A stretch of DNA of 64,000 nucleotides from an uncultured Alphaproteobacteria bacterium (GTDB taxonomy: Bacteria > Pseudomonadota > Alphaproteobacteria > Caulobacterales > Caulobacteraceae). The first letter of the stretch is position 1. Every line of letters begins with the position of its first letter. The DNA lies in NCBI GenBank assembly GCA_903860975.1, contig CAIOSI010000041.1:62001-126000 (forward strand), written 5' to 3'. Below, piece by piece: positions 51,152 to 59,941 of this stretch. The position numbers and the translations under genes are program-made. The notes beneath the pieces are model-generated. The model was not told the origin of the DNA, did no database searches, and saw only the letters and a program-made list of their open reading frames with translations.

Positions 51152-53284
51152 CTAGTTCATGAGCTTCATCTGCAGGTAGGTCATGGTCAGCGCCTGGGTG
51201 TGGGCCTGCTGTTTTAGGTCTGCGCCTGAGCCGTGGCCGCCCTCGGTGTTCTCGTAAAACAGATAGGGAAGATGCATCTCCTCCATTCGTGCTGCGAATT
51301 TTCTCGCATGCTGCGGGCCTACCCGGTCATCCTTGGTCGTCGTGAAGATGAAGGGTTCTGGGTATTTCGCATCGGCCCTCAGATTTTGGTAAGGTGAGGT
51401 CTTAAGCCAAAACGCCATGGCCTTCGGATTGGCGTTTACGTCGCCATATTCGCCCTGCCAGCTGGCGCCAGCCGCGATCTTCGAAATCCGGATCATGTCC
51501 AGAAGCGGCACGTCGATCACGACAGCGTTCCAAAGGTCGGGCCGCTCTGTGAACTCCACCCCCATCAGGAGGCCGCCGTTGGATCCGCCCTCGATGCCTA
51601 GCCGACGCGAAGACGTGATCTTGCGGCGGACCAAGTCTTCCGCGACGCTGGCGAAATCGTCGTAGATGACCTGGCGCTTGTCCACGAGACCGGCCTCGTG
51701 CCACTTCGGCCCGAATTCTCCACCGCCGCGGATGTTCGCCAGGACATAGATCCCTCCGCGCTCAAGCCACAGTTTGCCTGTGACCGCACTGTAGTTTGGC
51801 GTCGAGCTCACCTGGAACCCGCCATAGGCCGTCATCAGGGTCGGGTTCGAGCCGTCATATTTGATATCGCGTGGGTGAACGACGAAGTAGGGGACCTTGG
51901 TCCCGTCTTTCGACGTGGCCTCGAACTGTTCGACGACGTCGCCTGAGGCGTCGAACTTGGCGGGCAGGGCCTTGACCTTGGTCAGCGAGCCAGAGGCGGT
52001 GTCGGCGAGCCAAAGGCTAGAAGGTGTCAGGAATCCTGAAACGCTGACGAAGGCTCGATCGCTTTTGTCATCCGTCGCTGTAACTCTCAGGGCAACGTTG
52101 TCTGGCAAGTCGAGCTTGGTGCGTGAGAAGCCGTTGGCCGTCGGGGTGTAGACGTAGATGCGGCCCCTGACATTATCGAGCACTGAGAGCAGCAGTTTGC
52201 CATGGGTCGAGCTCGACCCTTCCAGCGCTTCGCGCGGGCTGGGCGCATAGAGCAGTTTTGGCTTTAAGTGCGCAGGGTCGGCCATAAGGGCGGAAAGCGA
52301 CGTCCATGTCAGGCTTCCGGGGGGGAAGGTTTTGCCGCCTGCGGTCCAATATTCCTCCGTCTTGATCACCACACGCCCGCCGATCAAGGCATCAACACTG
52401 GCCTTCTTCGGGATCGCGAGACGTTGGGCTCCCTTGGGCGTGAGCACATAGGTCTCATGACTGAAGGTGTCCAAAGGGCGGGTGATCACGGCCAGGGTTC
52501 GCCCGGCGCTATCGCGCAGGACGTCAGGCGAGACGCCATAGCCGCCGTCAGTCTTGTCGCCGCGATAGATGACAACGGCTTGATCGAGGGACTGTCCGCG
52601 CTTGAGGCGTTTGACGATGTAAGGATAGCCAGAGGCCGTCAGCTCTCCAGGCGCCCAGGCATTCGAAATCAGAAGGGTATTCTCGTCCTCCCACGCGACC
52701 CGTGCTTTCGACTTCGGCAGAAAGAAGCCGCCGTCGACGAACGTCCCGGTGTCCAGATCGAATTCGCGAATCGTTACCGCGTCTTCGCCGCCTTCGGAGA
52801 GATCCAACAGGCAGCGCCGCTCGGCGGGGCGGGCGCAGTTCGCGCCCTTGAACACCCAGCTCTTGCCCTCAACCTTTCCCAACGCGGTGACGTCCAGGAC
52901 CGTCTTCCACGCCGGTTCGGCGGTCTGGTAATTGGCCAGGGAGGCCTTACGCCAGATCCCGCGTAAATGTTCCCCGTCCTGCCAGAAATTATAGATCTCG
53001 CCATGCACGAAGCTGCCCATGGGTATACGATCTTTGGCTTCGGCCAGCGCCAGAGCTTCGCGATAGAGCGTGGAATAGCGGGCGTCGGCTTCGAGCACGG
53101 CCGTGGCCTTGGCGTTGTGAGTGTTCACCCAGTCCATGGCGCGCGGTGAAGTGGCCTCTTCCAGCCAGATATAGGGATCGGCTGCGTCGGTGGCGCGGGT
53201 TTGGGCCTGTGCGCCGTTCGGCGCACTGAAGTTCATCGCCCCGAGCGCGAGCGCGATAACGGTGGCGGCGAAAATTGAACGCAT
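51152..53284 (-). CDS. Exported prolyl oligopeptidase family protease (S9)
   Basis: 710 residues from the ATG at 53284 (AGGAAG upstream; a TTG one codon earlier is less likely) with a signal peptide (MRSIFAATVIALALGAMNFS). An N-terminal beta-propeller begins ATDAADPYIWLEEATSPRA. The catalytic triad is the serine in GIEGGSNGGLLMG, the aspartate in TTKDDRVGP and the histidine in NTEGGHGSGAD. It degrades short, often proline-containing peptides, in the periplasm. Its end converges with the MprF-like gene, 15 bases away. Confidence 0.92.
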   Translation of the reverse strand: MRSIFAATVIALALGAMNFSAPNGAQAQTRATDAADPYIWLEEATSPRAMDWVNTHNAKATAVLEADARYSTLYREALALAEAKDRIPMGSFVHGEIYNFWQDGEHLRGIWRKASLANYQTAEPAWKTVLDVTALGKVEGKSWVFKGANCARPAERRCLLDLSEGGEDAVTIREFDLDTGTFVDGGFFLPKSKARVAWEDENTLLISNAWAPGELTASGYPYIVKRLKRGQSLDQAVVIYRGDKTDGGYGVSPDVLRDSAGRTLAVITRPLDTFSHETYVLTPKGAQRLAIPKKASVDALIGGRVVIKTEEYWTAGGKTFPPGSLTWTSLSALMADPAHLKPKLLYAPSPREALEGSSSTHGKLLLSVLDNVRGRIYVYTPTANGFSRTKLDLPDNVALRVTATDDKSDRAFVSVSGFLTPSSLWLADTASGSLTKVKALPAKFDASGDVVEQFEATSKDGTKVPYFVVHPRDIKYDGSNPTLMTAYGGFQVSSTPNYSAVTGKLWLERGGIYVLANIRGGGEFGPKWHEAGLVDKRQVIYDDFASVAEDLVRRKITSSRRLGIEGGSNGGLLMGVEFTERPDLWNAVVIDVPLLDMIRISKIAAGASWQGEYGDVNANPKAMAFWLKTSPYQNLRADAKYPEPFIFTTTKDDRVGPQHARKFAARMEEMHLPYLFYENTEGGHGSGADLKQQAHTQALTMTYLQMKLMN

Positions 53285-53699
53285 CAAAGCTTCCTGTTCA
53301 GATCCTGCGCGAGGCTAGGGGCCCACTGAGCGGCTTAAAAGCGGAAATCGTCGTCCCCACCCAATTTGGCCTATCCCTTGATTGATCGATCGATCAGGCG
53401 ATCGAGACCGCCGTTGCTCACCCCATCGCCATTTGCTGGAACCCAGACAAGCCAGACGTGGCTGCGACCTGCACCAAGGCACCCGGAAGATTTCATGATC
53501 GAGAATCTCGGCGAGGCGCCGCATCGCAACCACAAAGGTTTTTCGCACGGCGCATTCAGCCGTTCGGCGAGCATCTATCGCCCGAGCCAAACGCCTCACA
53601 GCGGGCGTTTTTTCGCAAAATTGGCGGGCGATGCATCCAAATGGCCATCTTCGGGTCACTATGCCAACGACAGCGGGGCGCATAGATACGCAGCAACAT
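53285..53699. other. Intergenic region between the S9 peptidase and the four-module lipoprotein
   Basis: Divergent spacer of about 490 bases in all (to 53779). No supported gene: minus-strand frames here are long but lack ribosome sites and family sequence. A perfect 14-base palindrome TGATCGATCGATCA lies at 53383-53396. It should contain both promoters. Confidence 0.5.
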
Positions 53700-53728
53700 T
53701 GGTGTAACGAAGGGCGCGTTATACAATG
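53700..53728 (+). promoter_or_regulatory. Candidate sigma-70-type promoter
   Basis: TTGGTG (53700-53705) and TACAAT (53723-53728) are separated by 17 bases, the best spacing for the housekeeping sigma factor. The start of the lipoprotein gene lies 51 bases downstream, with AGGAGA just before its ATG. Confidence 0.4.
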
Positions 53729-53779
53729 TAAGGCGTCGCGACCGCGTGGACGCGGAAATACCCCTAGGAGAGTTCGTCT

Positions 53780-55816
53780 ATGAACGGTGCGAAACTTGGT
53801 GTCTTGGCACTCTTGGCCGGCACGGCAGCGATCTACGGCTGCACGAGCGACACGACGGCGTCGAATGCCCTCACCCACAGCGCTCACGTCGCCGCGACGG
53901 CGGTCATGCCGGCGACGACGGTCGAAAACTTCCTACTTGTGGACGCCAACTTCGAGGCGCACGAACTCTACCGCCTGGCCGATGCCAAGGCCGTTGTGAT
54001 CGTGACCCAGTCAAACGGCGACGCGGTCACCCGCAGCCTAGCCCCGCAGCTTAAGGCCCTGAAGGCCGCCTACGCGGGCAAGGGCGTCCAGTTCATGATG
54101 CTAAATTCGAACCTGAAGGATAGCCAACAGGCGATCCTGGCCGAAGGTGCCAAAGCCGGCTACGACACGCCGATCCTGATGGACAGCTATCAGTTGGTCG
54201 GCGAGAGCCTTGGCGTCACCCGCTCGGCCGAAGTGATCGTGATCAATCCCAAGACGTGGGCCGTTGCCTTCCGCGGCAGTCTGGCTGATGCCTCGACAGC
54301 CAAGGCGCTTGACGCCCTGTCCGCCGGTCAATCCGTGAGCATGGCTGCCGCCGCGACGAGCAAGGGTGCCGCTATCGATTTCCCCGCCCGCGCCCAGAAG
54401 ATGCAGCTAACCTACGTCAAGGATGTTGCCCCGATTTTGGAAGCCAAGTGTGTGGCCTGTCACGAAGAAGGCGGCATTGGCCCCTTCGCGATGAAGGATT
54501 ACGCGACGGTGAAGGGCTTCTCGCCGATGATCCGCGAAGTCATTCGCACCGATCGGATGCCGCCCTTCCACTCTGATCCCCATGTGGGCAAGTTCAGCAA
54601 CGACCGACGCCTGACCCCGGATGAGACCAAGACACTGGTCCACTGGATCGATCAGGGTGCAGCGCGCGGCGAAGGCGCCGATCCGCTCGGCAGCAAGCAC
54701 TTGGTGGCCGTCGAGTGGCCGCTGGGCAAACCTGACATCGTGCTTGAAGTGCCAAACTACACCATCCCGGCGACGGGCGTCGTCGACTATCAGCATCCGT
54801 GGGTGGCCAATCCATTGACGCAGGGAAAGTGGCTGAAGGCCTCGACGATCAAGGTCGACGCCCGCCAGGCCGTGCACCATGTGTTGACCGGTTTCATGAA
54901 TGATGCGCCAAAGGAAGGCCAGCCGGCCTTTGAAAATCGCTGGGGCGCTTCGGTTGGCAGCTACGCGGTCGGCGCCGAGAGTGAGGTCGCACCTGACGAT
55001 GCTGGCACCTACATTCCGCCAGGCGGCGCGATCGGCTTCCAAAACCACTACACGCCGTTCGGTAAGGAAGTGACCGAACATACAAAGATCGGGCTCTATT
55101 TCTACAAGCCGGGCGAGACGCCCGACATCGTGATGCACAACGCCCAGATCGTGAATAACGCGATCGTGCTGCCGCCAAATGACGGCCATCACCAGGAAGT
55201 CGCCTACATGGAGTTTCCAAAGGACGCGCTACTCTATTCGGCCTTCCCTCACGCCCACTATCGCGCGACGTCTTCGGATCTGTGGATCCAGTACCCGGAT
55301 GGAAAAAAGAAACTACTGCTGACCTTGCCGCGTTACGACTTCGGCTGGCAGGGCCACTATAATTTCGCCGAGCCGATCAAGGTGCCAGCGGGCTCCAAGC
55401 TGATCGCCCACTACGTCTATGACAATTCTAAGAGCAATCCGCACAACCCTGACGCCTCCAAGACCGTCGTCTGGGGCGATCAGTCCTGGGAAGAGATGTT
55501 TTTCACCCGTATCCGCTATCGTTGGATGGAGGAGACCTCCAAGCACCTCGTGAATTATGACGAGGCCCTTCAGGGCGGCATGCTGATTGGGATGCTGGAT
55601 GCCGACATGGACGGCAAGATCGAGAAGTCCGAACTCAAATCGGAAAGCCAGATCGGCACCATGTTGCTCAAGAACTGGGACGCCATCGACAAGAACCACG
55701 ATGGCGTCATCGATAAGGACGAACTGGCCGTGGCGACCAAGATGATGTTTGGGCAGCGACGCCGTCAGGCGGCGGCAGCGACGCCCACGGCTGCGCCCAC
55801 AGCTGGCGGCAAGTAG
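53780..55816 (+). CDS. Lipoprotein with thioredoxin-fold, cytochrome c, Cu-monooxygenase-like and EF-hand modules
   Basis: 678 residues; AGGAGA 9 bases before the ATG. The signal peptide ends AAIYGC, a loose lipobox. Residues ~40-195 are a redoxin-like domain without any catalytic cysteine. C224-V-A-C-H228 is one heme c motif in a small cytochrome module (DVAPILEAKCVACHEEGGIG). Residues ~300-600 resemble copper type II monooxygenases (PHM type), with HH in AVHHVLTGF and histidines in FPHAHYRATSS and DGHHQEVAY. Two EF-hands with DxDxDG-type loops start at D607 and D637. A terminator follows. Electron delivery by the heme to the copper centre is an inference. Confidence 0.75.
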   Translation: MNGAKLGVLALLAGTAAIYGCTSDTTASNALTHSAHVAATAVMPATTVENFLLVDANFEAHELYRLADAKAVVIVTQSNGDAVTRSLAPQLKALKAAYAGKGVQFMMLNSNLKDSQQAILAEGAKAGYDTPILMDSYQLVGESLGVTRSAEVIVINPKTWAVAFRGSLADASTAKALDALSAGQSVSMAAAATSKGAAIDFPARAQKMQLTYVKDVAPILEAKCVACHEEGGIGPFAMKDYATVKGFSPMIREVIRTDRMPPFHSDPHVGKFSNDRRLTPDETKTLVHWIDQGAARGEGADPLGSKHLVAVEWPLGKPDIVLEVPNYTIPATGVVDYQHPWVANPLTQGKWLKASTIKVDARQAVHHVLTGFMNDAPKEGQPAFENRWGASVGSYAVGAESEVAPDDAGTYIPPGGAIGFQNHYTPFGKEVTEHTKIGLYFYKPGETPDIVMHNAQIVNNAIVLPPNDGHHQEVAYMEFPKDALLYSAFPHAHYRATSSDLWIQYPDGKKKLLLTLPRYDFGWQGHYNFAEPIKVPAGSKLIAHYVYDNSKSNPHNPDASKTVVWGDQSWEEMFFTRIRYRWMEETSKHLVNYDEALQGGMLIGMLDADMDGKIEKSELKSESQIGTMLLKNWDAIDKNHDGVIDKDELAVATKMMFGQRRRQAAAATPTAAPTAGGK

Positions 55817-55842
55817 CCCTTCGATACACGGACGTTCTGCTC

Positions 55843-55876
55843 AAGGCCCGACGCTCGCAAGGCGTCGGGCCTTTTT
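55843..55876 (+). terminator. Strong Rho-independent terminator
   Basis: AAGGCCCGACGC (55843-55854) pairs with GCGTCGGGCCTT (55862-55873) and ends in TTTTT. It lies 27 bases after the stop of the four-module lipoprotein gene. Confidence 0.9.
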
Positions 55877-56119
55877 CATGCCTGGTCCTCGGCGCGAGCA
55901 TTGCGCTTGGGGAAACTCTATAAAATATGGCGTTTGTACGCCAATTCGTGGTCTCAAATTATCAGTATAATTTCAGATACAAAGTAAGTTAATCAAGTAT
56001 AAACGTTCATTTTTAATATGATTTCCCAATTTTAAACCATTTTCATTTTCCATCAAGAAATCTTAGGTCGGATATTTATCAGGGATTATCAGCGCAATAG
56101 AGATAGCGAATCCCTGGAG
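55877..56119. promoter_or_regulatory. AT-rich control region upstream of the proline-rich gene
   Basis: Bases 55917-56110 are markedly richer in A+T than the rest of the window. It contains an inverted repeat TGGCGT-TTGT-ACGCCA (55928-55943) and three copies of TTATCAG (55959-55965, 56076-56082, 56086-56092); the last two are exactly 10 bases, one helical turn, apart. No gene is seen in it. Likely a regulated promoter or nucleoid-protein binding site. Confidence 0.5.
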
Positions 56120-56560
56120 ATGCCTACTGGCCTTGGAGACGACTTCGGAGCAAGTGTTGGTGATCTTGATCTCAACACCTCTTTCATTTTCACGACAACG
56201 CACGACGGTTCGGGTCATGAAAGTTTGGTCATTTCAACTGACCCGCTGTCGGGGTCGTCTGGAAGCGCGAGTCCCGATGCGCCGCCTACCCTTCCAGACC
56301 CCACCCCACCTGCCGATGTTATTGTCCCCCCGGCGCCGGATGGCGGTACGGTGCCCCCAGCCTCAGGCGCAGGTCCCGACACGGTAGCGACCCCGCCAGA
56401 TCCGACTGTGACCGCGCCCGACGCCATCACGCCTCTGGCCCCCGACGGCGGATCCAGCCATTCGCCGGAGCCGCAAATCGACACCTCTTTGCCGAGCATG
56501 GATATGGTCTCCGCCCTGCACAGCTATTCGATGTTTCACACCGACGTGGGCTTCAACTAG
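56120..56560 (+). CDS. Proline/aspartate-rich low-complexity protein
   Basis: 146 residues, not recognised. The first 40 residues are Gly/Asp/Ser/Thr-rich (SFIFTTTHDGSGHESLVIS), the middle is a run of Pro-Asp-Gly repeats (PDPTPPADVIVPPAPDGGTV), and the end is DMVSALHSYSMFHTDVGFN. No signal peptide and few charged basic residues, so it is probably disordered and acidic. The ribosome site GGAG directly abuts the ATG, an unusual spacing, so the true start may lie elsewhere. AT-rich DNA precedes it and a hairpin follows. Confidence 0.5.
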   Translation: MPTGLGDDFGASVGDLDLNTSFIFTTTHDGSGHESLVISTDPLSGSSGSASPDAPPTLPDPTPPADVIVPPAPDGGTVPPASGAGPDTVATPPDPTVTAPDAITPLAPDGGSSHSPEPQIDTSLPSMDMVSALHSYSMFHTDVGFN

Positions 56561-56590
56561 ATTTCGGACCGACGAGATATCTGTCTCTAG

Positions 56591-56617
56591 CCCCCAATCC
56601 AGCAGCAGGATTGGGGG
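56591..56617 (+). terminator. Hairpin after the proline-rich gene
   Basis: CCCCCAATCC (56591-56600) pairs with GGATTGGGGG (56608-56617) as a perfect 10-base stem. The T-run after it is poor (TATTGTCTT), so termination may be weak. Confidence 0.6.
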
Positions 56618-56666
56618 TATTGTCTTGCTGTCGGCGGCAGGGATCCAACCCGCCTGGGTGCTGGCG

Positions 56667-56870
56667 TTAGTTGGATGACGTCGCAGCGAACATCTGACTG
56701 AGATGTCCCAACACGAAAACCAAAGACGCAGCTGCCAACAACATGATGAAGCGCCAAGGCATCAATCTGGGGCCGCGATTCGGGTTGGGCGGTCGTGCGC
56801 CGCGCCAGCCCGCGAAGACTGCAATCGCCAAAAGGCTGCCGGCGAGAATGAGCGTCGTCTGCAAATCCAT
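56667..56870 (-). CDS. Small two-helix membrane protein
   Basis: 67 residues from the ATG at 56870. Two hydrophobic segments, TTLILAGSLLAIAVFAGW and FIMLLAAASLVFVLGHL, are joined by a basic proline-rich loop (RGARPPNPNRGPRLMP). Such small inner-membrane proteins are common in alphaproteobacteria and their function is unknown. It is transcribed away from podJ and shares the 165-base upstream region with it. Confidence 0.75.
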   Translation of the reverse strand: MDLQTTLILAGSLLAIAVFAGWRGARPPNPNRGPRLMPWRFIMLLAAASLVFVLGHLSQMFAATSSN

Positions 56871-56971
56871 GTGCGACGCCGTATCGCAGCCACCTCAGCA
56901 GAACGGAAGCCATCCGCCTCGGTATCAACGTTCTGTCCACAGCTGACGGAGGCCAAATACCATATCTTGCG

Positions 56972-56987
56972 TTAAGGGTTCGTTTAC
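56972..56987 (+). promoter_or_regulatory. Candidate CtrA-type box upstream of podJ
   Basis: TTAA, seven bases, then TTTAC, compared with the Caulobacter CtrA consensus TTAA-N7-TTAAC (one mismatch). It lies about 50 bases before the podJ start. A CcrM-type site GATTC (GANTC) at 57030-57034 overlaps the region just after the AGGAGG ribosome site (57021-57026) and precedes the ATG by one base. Confidence 0.5.
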
Positions 56988-57035
56988 ACCCCAAGTGACG
57001 GTGCTAGCGTCGCCCTGTCCAGGAGGAGTGATTCG

Positions 57036-59903
57036 ATGACCGCGGCGGCGCCCTGGAGCGTCAAGGGGATCGATCCCAAGGCCCGTGAGGTCGCCAAGGA
57101 ACTTGCTCGTCGTTCTGGGATGACACTTGGGGAATGGCTTAACCGAATTATCCTAGAAGATGATTTGCCCGAGGAAATCACCTCCGAGGAGCATTTCACT
57201 GCGCGCCCGGTTCGGGCCGCGCCCGAGCCGCCGAAGTCAATTATGTCCGTTGCTACGACCAATCCGAGACCAGACGACCTAGGGCGCATTGCCTTTGCAC
57301 TCGATCGCCTGACGGACCGCATCGAGGCCTCAGAGACCCGAACAGGGCTGGCGATTTCAGGCGTCGAGCACTCCGTACGTCACGCCATGGCGCGCATCGA
57401 AACTGCCGAGCGAGAGCACAGCGCCGTCGCGGCGCGCTTCGAGGCTACAGCCGAACAGCTGGCCGCCGAGCAGGCCACCGCTGCAGACCGGATGCGATGG
57501 GTTGAGGCCGAACTCTCTGGTCCGCGGTCTGCGGAGGCGCTGAAGGCGATTGAAGCCTCGATCACCCGCTTGGAAGGCCAGCTGTCCGACGGGGCTGATC
57601 AAACCCACTCGACCCTAGCGAAATTGGAAGAGCGCTTAACGCGTGCCGAAGGTCAGGACCCTGCAGCGATCATTGAAGAGATCGTCTCAAGCTTGGCCCA
57701 ACGCCTGGCGCACGCCGAGGGCCGAACGGGTAAGGCGTTAGACAGTCTACGCGACAGCCTCGTCCAACTGGACCAGCGCATGTACGCCGCTGATAGCAGC
57801 GTCCGCGGCGACCTGGACAATCGGCTGGAGGCGCTTGCCGACCTGCTGGGCGCGCGGGTCGATGATGCCCGCAAGGAGATCGCCGATCGGTTGGCTGACA
57901 CGGGTATCGACCAATTAGATGTCCGGCTCGGGCAAATCGGCGATCAACTCGGCCGTCGCATTGACGGCGTCAGCGCAGATATGGACGATCGGTTGGGCGC
58001 GATGGGCGTCGATCGGGTGGAGGCCCGGCTCGACCAGATGACCGAGGCCATGGCCGCCGTTGAGCAGCGCTCTGCCCGCGCCATCGAGAACATGGGCCGT
58101 GAAGTCCTGACCATGGCCGAGACCCTGAACCGAAGGGTCCAAAGCGCCGAACAGCGCAGCGCTCAGGCCATCGAACAGGTCGGTGGCGAGATCGCCCGTA
58201 TCGCCGGCGCGGTCGAAAATCGCCTCGGCCGCACCGATCAGCTTCACGCCGAGGCGCTGGAGCGTCTAGGCGCCGAGATCGGAAGGATAACCGATCGGCT
58301 GACCGATCGGATCATCCAGTCCGAACGTCGCGCTGCCCAGGCGATCGACGATGTCGGAGAGCAGGTTTCGCAGGTCACCGAGCGCATAGAACAACGACAC
58401 GAACGGGCGGCGAGTGATTTGGCCGAACGTATCCGGCAAAGTGAAGAGCGTACCGCCAGACTGCTGGAGTCTGCACGCGATCGTCTGGAAGTTGACGCTC
58501 TGGATAGGCCGGCGACCGGCGATAGGTCTGCGCCAAACGCGCGTCGTGACACTGTAGACGTTGGACTGACGAGCGGATCGGCTCTGTTCGGCGCTGAACT
58601 GCTCTCCCGCGCTGAACCGGTCAACCAGCCCGCCTTAGATCCGGGAAATCCCGCCTTTGACGAAGAAGATTTCGCCCACGTCTACGCCTTTGCCCCAACC
58701 GACGATTTCGCGCCGCTCTCGGAAGTGGAGGACGACGGGGGTCTTAGTCTTGTACCTCCTGAGACTGCCGATGAGGCGCCGGCCCTATCAACCCGCGAGG
58801 TCATCGAGCAGGCCCGGGCCGTTGCGCGCGCCGCAGCGACGTCGCGACCGAAGGCTGTCCAGGCTGGCGAACGGCGTCCGCGCGCGCCACGTAGCGGTCT
58901 CCTCGGCGCGCTGAAGCCCGGCCGTCCGACCTCAACCTGGCAGACGGCTCTGCTGGTCGCCGGCGGAGCGGCGTTCCTCAGTGTTGGCGCTGCAGGCGTC
59001 GTGCTGATGGAAGGCGCGGGCACGCCGCGGCATGACAATCAGGCCTTTGCAGGCAGTCCTCGAGCGGCCGTGGCGCTGGAGCCGCAAGTCGCGACACCGC
59101 CACCTGCTGCATCGAAGGCCATTCCACAGGTGGCCTCTGCAGATGTTGGCGCTCAGGCGCCCGAGCCCTCCGACCCGGACTACGTGCAGGTCGCTACCGC
59201 GGTTGAAAAAAAACGCCCAGGTGCGCTCGCCCAACTCAAGACCTTGGCTGAAGGGGGCAATCCTCAAGCGCAGATGTTCCTAGCCAAGCTCTATGAGGAC
59301 GGACGTGACGGCGTTGCTCAGAGTCTGGGCGAGGCGCGCCGCTGGACGGCCCGCGCTGCCGATGCGGGTGATCCGACGGCGATGCACAATCTCGCGCTCT
59401 TCTACTTCCGAGGCGAAGCCGGTCCGCAGGACGTCGCAGTCGCAGGCCAGTGGTTTAAAAAGGCCGCCGATCGTGGCGTGGTGGATTCCCAGTATAATCT
59501 CGGACTGCTCTATCTGTCCGGTTCCGGGGTGCCTCGCGATCTCGCCCAGGCCTACAAATGGTTCCGCATTGCGGCCAATGGCGGCGACGGCGAGGCCCGC
59601 GCCCGTGCGATGGATCTTCAAACCAAGTTGCCCGCCGCTCAGCTGGCGACGGCTGAGACCCAGGCCAAGTCCTTTGAGCCCGGTGCGGCTGCGCCAAGCG
59701 GTCAAGCCCCTGCCACTGCGCTTTCGGTCCTCGCCGCCCAAAAAGTTCTCGGGCGTCTGGGCTACTACAAAGGCCGTGCGGATGGGAATGAAACTCACGA
59801 CCTGAAGCTTGCGGTTGGCGCTTATCAGCGTGATCAAGGCATGGCGGCCACGGGGGCTCTAGACCCTGCCACTGTTGCCCGGCTCTCTATCTTTTCCCGT
59901 TGA
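57036..59903 (+). CDS. podJ: PodJ-like polar organelle localization factor
   Basis: 955 residues, close to the ~974 of Caulobacter PodJ. The N-terminus APWSVKGIDPKAREVAKELA, then MTLGEWLNRIILED, is the hallmark. Residues ~90-480 are predicted coiled coil with IEQ/ERR-type heptads, then an acidic linker. One membrane helix lies at about 636-658. The periplasmic part has Sel1-type repeats (~745-860: AQMFLAKLYEDGRDG, AMHNLALFYFRGE, SQYNLGLLYLSGSG) and a C-terminal peptidoglycan-binding domain (LGRLGYYKGRADG). PodJ organises the new pole for pili and the later holdfast. AGGAGG lies 9 bases before the ATG. Confidence 0.88.
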   Translation: MTAAAPWSVKGIDPKAREVAKELARRSGMTLGEWLNRIILEDDLPEEITSEEHFTARPVRAAPEPPKSIMSVATTNPRPDDLGRIAFALDRLTDRIEASETRTGLAISGVEHSVRHAMARIETAEREHSAVAARFEATAEQLAAEQATAADRMRWVEAELSGPRSAEALKAIEASITRLEGQLSDGADQTHSTLAKLEERLTRAEGQDPAAIIEEIVSSLAQRLAHAEGRTGKALDSLRDSLVQLDQRMYAADSSVRGDLDNRLEALADLLGARVDDARKEIADRLADTGIDQLDVRLGQIGDQLGRRIDGVSADMDDRLGAMGVDRVEARLDQMTEAMAAVEQRSARAIENMGREVLTMAETLNRRVQSAEQRSAQAIEQVGGEIARIAGAVENRLGRTDQLHAEALERLGAEIGRITDRLTDRIIQSERRAAQAIDDVGEQVSQVTERIEQRHERAASDLAERIRQSEERTARLLESARDRLEVDALDRPATGDRSAPNARRDTVDVGLTSGSALFGAELLSRAEPVNQPALDPGNPAFDEEDFAHVYAFAPTDDFAPLSEVEDDGGLSLVPPETADEAPALSTREVIEQARAVARAAATSRPKAVQAGERRPRAPRSGLLGALKPGRPTSTWQTALLVAGGAAFLSVGAAGVVLMEGAGTPRHDNQAFAGSPRAAVALEPQVATPPPAASKAIPQVASADVGAQAPEPSDPDYVQVATAVEKKRPGALAQLKTLAEGGNPQAQMFLAKLYEDGRDGVAQSLGEARRWTARAADAGDPTAMHNLALFYFRGEAGPQDVAVAGQWFKKAADRGVVDSQYNLGLLYLSGSGVPRDLAQAYKWFRIAANGGDGEARARAMDLQTKLPAAQLATAETQAKSFEPGAAAPSGQAPATALSVLAAQKVLGRLGYYKGRADGNETHDLKLAVGAYQRDQGMAATGALDPATVARLSIFSR

Positions 59904-59941
59904 GCCGCCAGCCGGTCGGCCTCCCCCAATAGAGGCGACAT

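Noticed and set aside
53315..53887. 190-residue minus-strand frame between the S9 peptidase and the lipoprotein gene
   Set aside because: It overlaps the start of the well-supported lipoprotein gene, is rich in Arg and Cys like antisense frames, and has no ribosome site, although a short MRRLAEILDHEIFRV stretch looks coding-like.
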